Assembly (NCBI GenBank): GCA_009695205.1 | Contig: SIBK01000034.1 | Span: 1 to 43,346, forward strand | DNA length: 43,346 nucleotides | Reading direction: 5' to 3' | Source: Pedosphaera sp. | GTDB lineage: Bacteria; Verrucomicrobiota; Verrucomicrobiia; Limisphaerales; UBA9464 | In this document: piece after piece, positions 39,679 to 43,346 of the stretch | Layout: every line of letters begins with the position of its first letter | Numbering within the stretch: the first letter of the stretch is position 1 | Notes under the pieces: model-generated | Database searches by the model: none | What the model saw: the letters and a program-made list of their open reading frames with translations, nothing else | Told to the model about the DNA's origin: nothing | Position numbers and translations under genes: made by a program

Positions 39679-41580
39679 TCACGGTCGGACTCGGATCAGA
39701 CAGATGGCATCCGGAGTTGCGGATGAAACTGAAAGAGTTTTGCGGCCGCCGAGATGCACAAAGGTGTCCTCAGCAACGGTGGATCCGTCGTACGGGTTCA
39801 ACCACGCCACCTTCCATTTGCCGGGCGGCAATTCGATCACGGGGGCGAGAAAAGTCGAGCCTGGGTTCTGCGGGGGACGAATGCCGTCCTGACCCCATGA
39901 AAAGTCTAACGTCGCATCGGTGCGGACGAAGAGGAGTTGGGAAGGGTCGAATTGCACCCCGGAAAAATACTCCGCCTGGAGGCCGGGCCCTTTGATGGAT
40001 TCAAGCGCCGATGCGCCGACCGGCTCCCGGGACTTTCCCGGCTGTGTCCAGAGCAATCGGGCCGTTCCGTCTCCGCCGCTGTAAAAATACTCAACCTTGA
40101 GCGCATACCGTCGGCCTTTGGTAAATGCGATGCGTGCGGTATCCTGAACGGTCCCGTGATCGGTCCAGTTATTAATGAGAGTTTTGTCGTCGATCGACAC
40201 CCGGATTCCATCATTCGACACGGTGTAAAGTGTATGCTCCCCGTCCCTGTCTGGAACAAGAAATCCGGTCCACCGGACACTGAAAGAGGACGGTGTGCCG
40301 GCGGGCCGAAAATAGAGGCCGTACCGCGTGCCTGGCTGGCCGTAGGCTCGCGCGGAATGAGAGGTTGGAATTCCGTCGATAATTACATTTTCGAGCGGCC
40401 TGGATTCGGCTGGGGCAAACTCAGCGAGAAAATCGCGCAACACCCGGAACTGACGTCGTAGTGCGGGTCCGCCACCGCCCGGAGTGGTCGAGGTCATCTG
40501 GTGGGTACCGTCTTCACGACCTGGGATAAACGAGTAATCGAGATGATTGAAGAGAGCGCCACCGGCTAGCATGAACTCCCAGGCTTCCATGCGGTACGGC
40601 GCGTCATTGGTTCCGCGGAATCCTGTTTCATTATCACCGATCGGCAGCCCATGCCGGCCATTCGCTGCGATGGCATCGGGTGGACTCACGTAATGAAAAT
40701 TCAGTAATGAAATTGCAGGATGGACGCTGGCAACCGCCGTCGAACCATTGGCGACATTCCAGGAAATCAAGTGCGACGTGGGGACCGTCGCGCGAGGGCT
40801 GTTGGCACCGGGTTGGCCGGCACGGGGCTTGAGGGCGGCCGCCAGGACATCCGCAATATGATCGTGCCATTTCATATCGACGCCTCCTGTGTAGGGTTCG
40901 TTGCAGATTTCGAAGTAAACATTGGGAAATTCACGAAGTATTTCCGCCAGTTTACGCACGTACGCAATTTGGAACTCGACCAATTTGGGGTCTTTGCGGG
41001 TTAGAGCTTCATTCCAGGGGCAGCGACCCACTCCATTGATGTTGTTGCGTTCGTTGAAGGGGTGTGTGGCCCATGATTTTTCGCTGTAAAAAGCGGAGAA
41101 CAAGTTTGCTTCAACGATGATGTCCCGCTCCATGGCCGCCTGCATCAGCTGTTTCAGACGTGCGAAATAGTCCTCGTCCCAGCGGGTAAGGTCAAACCGG
41201 TTGCCGCCATCGAAGTAACCCGGCTGGTCGCTGCGCCGCCAGGGGCATAAAAAACGCTCGACTGGGGGGGCGAGCGAGTTGGCGGCGATGTTGAAAGCGC
41301 CAGGTTGTTCGCGGTAAGCCAAAAATACGCGGGTTCCATTCATGCCATCCCGTGCCAGTGCGTCGAAGTACCGAACGAAGTCGAACTGCCGATCGACCAG
41401 AGCGCCGTAGTGTTCGCCGGAGGTAATGACATGGATGGGCAAATCGCGATAAATGAAACAATGTGGGTTGGTGGGGTGCACCGAAAAAGGCTGGATCGAC
41501 TCAGCGTGGCTGCGTTGCGACAGGCGCGCGATAGCCATCAGTAACAGGGTGGATCGGAGAAAAAAGGTGAGAGGATGCAT
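39679..41580 (-). CDS. Secreted glycoside-hydrolase-like protein (TIM barrel) with PA14-type domain
   Basis: The 633-residue protein has a signal peptide (TFFLRSTLLLMAIARLSQRS) and a (beta/alpha)8 barrel resembling clan GH-A enzymes. Candidate catalytic residues are Glu in FPNVYFEICNEPYTGG (acid/base) and Glu in LPIGDNETGFRGTNDAPYRM (nucleophile). The barrel also has YFDALARDGMNGTRVFLAYR and NLFSAFYSEKSWATHPFNER. The carboxyl part is PA14-like: YGLYFRPAGTPSSFSVRWTG, DGEHTLYTVSNDGIRVSIDD and YALKVEYFYSGGDGTARLLW, probably for sugar binding. The final segment looks like a small beta domain of DUF-type glycosidases. I cannot name the GH family or substrate. It converges with the small sigma-linked gene. 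Confidence 0.82.
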   Translation of the reverse strand: MHPLTFFLRSTLLLMAIARLSQRSHAESIQPFSVHPTNPHCFIYRDLPIHVITSGEHYGALVDRQFDFVRYFDALARDGMNGTRVFLAYREQPGAFNIAANSLAPPVERFLCPWRRSDQPGYFDGGNRFDLTRWDEDYFARLKQLMQAAMERDIIVEANLFSAFYSEKSWATHPFNERNNINGVGRCPWNEALTRKDPKLVEFQIAYVRKLAEILREFPNVYFEICNEPYTGGVDMKWHDHIADVLAAALKPRAGQPGANSPRATVPTSHLISWNVANGSTAVASVHPAISLLNFHYVSPPDAIAANGRHGLPIGDNETGFRGTNDAPYRMEAWEFMLAGGALFNHLDYSFIPGREDGTHQMTSTTPGGGGPALRRQFRVLRDFLAEFAPAESRPLENVIIDGIPTSHSARAYGQPGTRYGLYFRPAGTPSSFSVRWTGFLVPDRDGEHTLYTVSNDGIRVSIDDKTLINNWTDHGTVQDTARIAFTKGRRYALKVEYFYSGGDGTARLLWTQPGKSREPVGASALESIKGPGLQAEYFSGVQFDPSQLLFVRTDATLDFSWGQDGIRPPQNPGSTFLAPVIELPPGKWKVAWLNPYDGSTVAEDTFVHLGGRKTLSVSSATPDAICLIRVRP

Positions 41581-41675
41581 GGCGGGCGGCAGTGTACGAT
41601 GCTTGAATCCCGTGGGCTACCGGTGAATAGGACCCTGGGACGATATGAGAGATGCGATTCACTTCACAACAAATC

Positions 41676-41702
41676 TTGCCAACCATCAATTCGGTCTCTA
41701 AT
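41676..41702 (+). promoter_or_regulatory. Candidate promoter for the initiator tRNA gene
   Basis: TTGCCA at 41676-41681 and TCTAAT at 41697-41702 each match the sigma-70 consensus at five of six positions, with a 15-base spacer. The tRNA begins 17 bases later, a normal distance. The short spacer lowers confidence. Confidence 0.4.
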
Positions 41703-41718
41703 TTGTCGTACTCGGTGC

Positions 41719-41795
<77 letters not shown>

Positions 41796-41800
41796 ATTTT

Positions 41801-41852
41801 AACCGGCTGATTTCAAACGACTTAGGGGATGTTTTTGATCAGCCGGTTTTTC
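41801..41852 (+). terminator. Rho-independent terminator after the tRNA
   Basis: AACCGGCTGAT (41801-41811) pairs perfectly with ATCAGCCGGTT (41838-41848) over 11 bp across a loop of 26 bases and is followed by T residues. It begins five bases after the tRNA CCA end. The symmetric T/A flanks could also let it stop transcription of the WD40 gene coming from the right. Confidence 0.85.
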
Positions 41853-42036
41853 TGCTGCCTTTTCTCCAGTGCAAGGTACGCGCAAAAAGTTGGGAGTTGA
41901 AAGGGGGCAGGTTTCCCCATCGAATACCCGGAACCGACCGATGCTGAAAATCTCCAACCCCCTTTGTCTGTCCACAGTTTCGTGGGAATTGCTTCCTCCG
42001 CACTGCGGAAAGTGAAGTCGCGTTCCGGCGCTGCCA

Positions 42037-43346
42037 TCAATTATTCCCGCTCACTGTGGTCCTTTCCTGTCTCTTCGCTTTTTCTCGGGCGTCGATTTCG
42101 GCGAAGGAAGGGGCGCGCAGGAGCAGAACTACCCGAAGACCGGTGTTTTCCGAAGTCGCATTCAAGGGCAGGACGCTGCTGTCTGGAGATAACAGGACGG
42201 ATTCGGGCTGGTGAGGCGCAGTCCGGAGGCTGAGGAGTTCTTGCGCTGGGATGGATGATAGATCCCACAACTTGAGCGCGTCGTCTATGCTACCGGTGGC
42301 CAGAAATTTTCCGTCGAAGGAGACAGCGGCCGCCGTTACTCCTCCCATGTGCCCCCGGAGGAGGTCGAGTTCTTTCCAGGATGTCGTATCCCAAAGGCGG
42401 ACGGTGTTATCGATGCTGGCGGACAGGAAGTGTTTGCCGTTTGGTGAAAAAGCCAGAGCTGAGATTTTCCAGGTATGCGCCTTCAGGTGGGCCAAGGTCT
42501 TTTGCGTCGCGAGATGCCGAACCGTGATGCAGTAATCATCCAATGGAGTCGCCAGAAGTGTTTCGTCCGGCGAAAAAGCCCATGCGCTCAGCTCGCTGTC
42601 TTCGAACCGGCCCTGGGGTTGACCGGTGGTGAGGTTCAAGACGGTCACCGTCCCTTTCCACTTTCTATCCACCACGCTGCCGCAATTTGCCAAAAACAGG
42701 GTATCCTTCGGCGAGAACTTCAGAGCTCGGACTTTGCCTCCGGGGACTTGATAAGTGACCTTGCGCTGTCGCGTCTCGACATTCCACAACTCCACCGCAC
42801 CGTTCGTCCCGCCGACTGCCAATGTCTTGCCATCGGAAGAAACAGTGACCGCCCTCGGTTAGTTCGTGCTCAAACTAAGATCGATCGTCCGAAGTCTCTG
42901 CCTTGACCGGATGTCTAACTCACTGATTTTCAAGTCGTTGTTCAAGGTCAGAAGACTGTTTTCATCGTCGGAAAATCTTAGCGCCCCTCGCACCTCGGGG
43001 AGAACACTTTCGTCTGCTTTCGGAACACCGCTCCAGAACCTAGCGGTTCCGTCTTTGCCCCCGGAAACGAGTATCTGTCCATCGGGCGAGAAGGCGAGGG
43101 CCCAGACTCCGTGCAGGTGCCCTTGGAGCGTCGCAATTTTCTGTAACACGGGGTTTTGCGGCTGCGCGCCCAGCACAGGGGCTTGCGGCGTGAGCGAGGC
43201 TAGCAGCCTGTCGGACTTAGCTACGAGCCGGAAACGGGTGCCCGGGGAGGTTCCCGAATGGGACGTGGCGACGGAGGTCTGAGACCCGGGGCCCGGTGTG
43301 GCAGGTCCGCCTTGGGTCGATGGATGCAAGTATGTAATATACACAA
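42037..43346 (-). pseudogene. WD40 repeat protein gene, cut by window edge, with an in-frame TAA
   Basis: Two ORFs in the same frame make one WD40 propeller. The right part (42859-43344) has TLQGHLHGVWALAFSPDGQI and LVSGGKDGTARFWSG, and ends at TAA (42859-42861) after IDLSLSTN. Without any frame change the sequence continues PRAVTVSSDGKTLAVGGTNG, VELWNVE, LAFSPNGKHFLSASIDNTVR and VSFDGKFLATGSIDDALKLW to the TGA at 42037-42039. The stop is therefore a nonsense change, a read-through site or a sequence error. The gene begins at or beyond 43346. The Pro/Gly/Thr-rich lead-in (GGPATPGPGSQTSVATSHSG) resembles the linker of larger kinase- or sigma-linked WD40 proteins, but no such domain is visible here. 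Confidence 0.7.

Noticed and set aside
41822..42037. 71-residue minus-strand ORF whose ATG overlaps the WD40 stop (TGATG)
   Set aside because: The overlap is suggestive, but the ORF runs into the terminator loop after the tRNA, has no recognisable domain and follows a broken gene.

Overview
The window reads as bacterial chromosome from the Verrucomicrobiota, probably a Limisphaerales/Pedosphaera-type lineage. This is inferred from gene content rather than from a marker tree. The pointers are a PSCyt1/DUF1549/DUF1553 plus DUF1501 pair, a heme-binding domain of the Pirellula/Verrucomicrobium type, several WD40 and PPC-domain exported proteins, a periplasmic PIG-L/ThuA-like fusion, DUF2911 and a bacillithiol-type operon. 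There is no phage, IS element, integrase or CRISPR array.

Layout, left to right. 1-431: 3' remnant of a PQQ-like beta-propeller gene. 558-5479 (-): the PSCyt1/2-PSD1 gene followed by DUF1501; the 344-bp spacer between them carries repeat-like DNA. 5607-13234 (-): seven tightly packed genes (DUF2911, secreted PIG-L deacetylase, 49-aa membrane protein, sodium:solute symporter, a compact BshC-like protein, BshB1, BshA), several joined by ATGA overlaps. This is the most interesting part, because the BshC-like protein is about half the usual length. 13353-13646 (-): a stand-alone acyl carrier protein. 13768-17537: a block of decayed genes, namely an alkaline-phosphatase-superfamily gene (+), an MMPL/RND exporter (-) and a lipoprotein (-), with frameshifts, amber codons and a truncation. 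They look like the ruins of an ACP/MMPL-type lipid or polyene export cluster.

17801-22682 (+): the conserved housekeeping run rpmH-rnpA-yidD-yidC-khpB(jag)-nadB. It covers ribosomal protein L34, RNase P protein, membrane insertion, an RNA-binding protein and the first step of NAD synthesis. 22696-29532 (-): an exported-protein operon in the order PPC-domain protein, heme/WD40 protein, sugar dehydrogenase/cytochrome c. 29684-30898 (+): a membrane-anchored TPR-type protein. 31021-37259 (-): gltB-gltD, the two subunits of NADPH glutamate synthase. 37692-39664 (+): a CsgG-like exported protein with a frameshift, then an ECF sigma factor with a small co-transcribed protein. 39679-41580 (-): a secreted glycoside-hydrolase-like protein with a PA14-type domain. 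41719-41795 (+): initiator tRNA-Met with its own terminator. 42037-43346 (-): a WD40 protein, cut by the window edge and carrying an in-frame stop.

Two themes run through the window. One is extracytoplasmic redox and carbohydrate chemistry (heme proteins, dehydrogenase, deacetylase, glycosidase) beside a cytoplasmic low-molecular-weight thiol pathway. The other is an unusual number of interrupted genes (six), which could be genuine gene decay, sequence error, or both.
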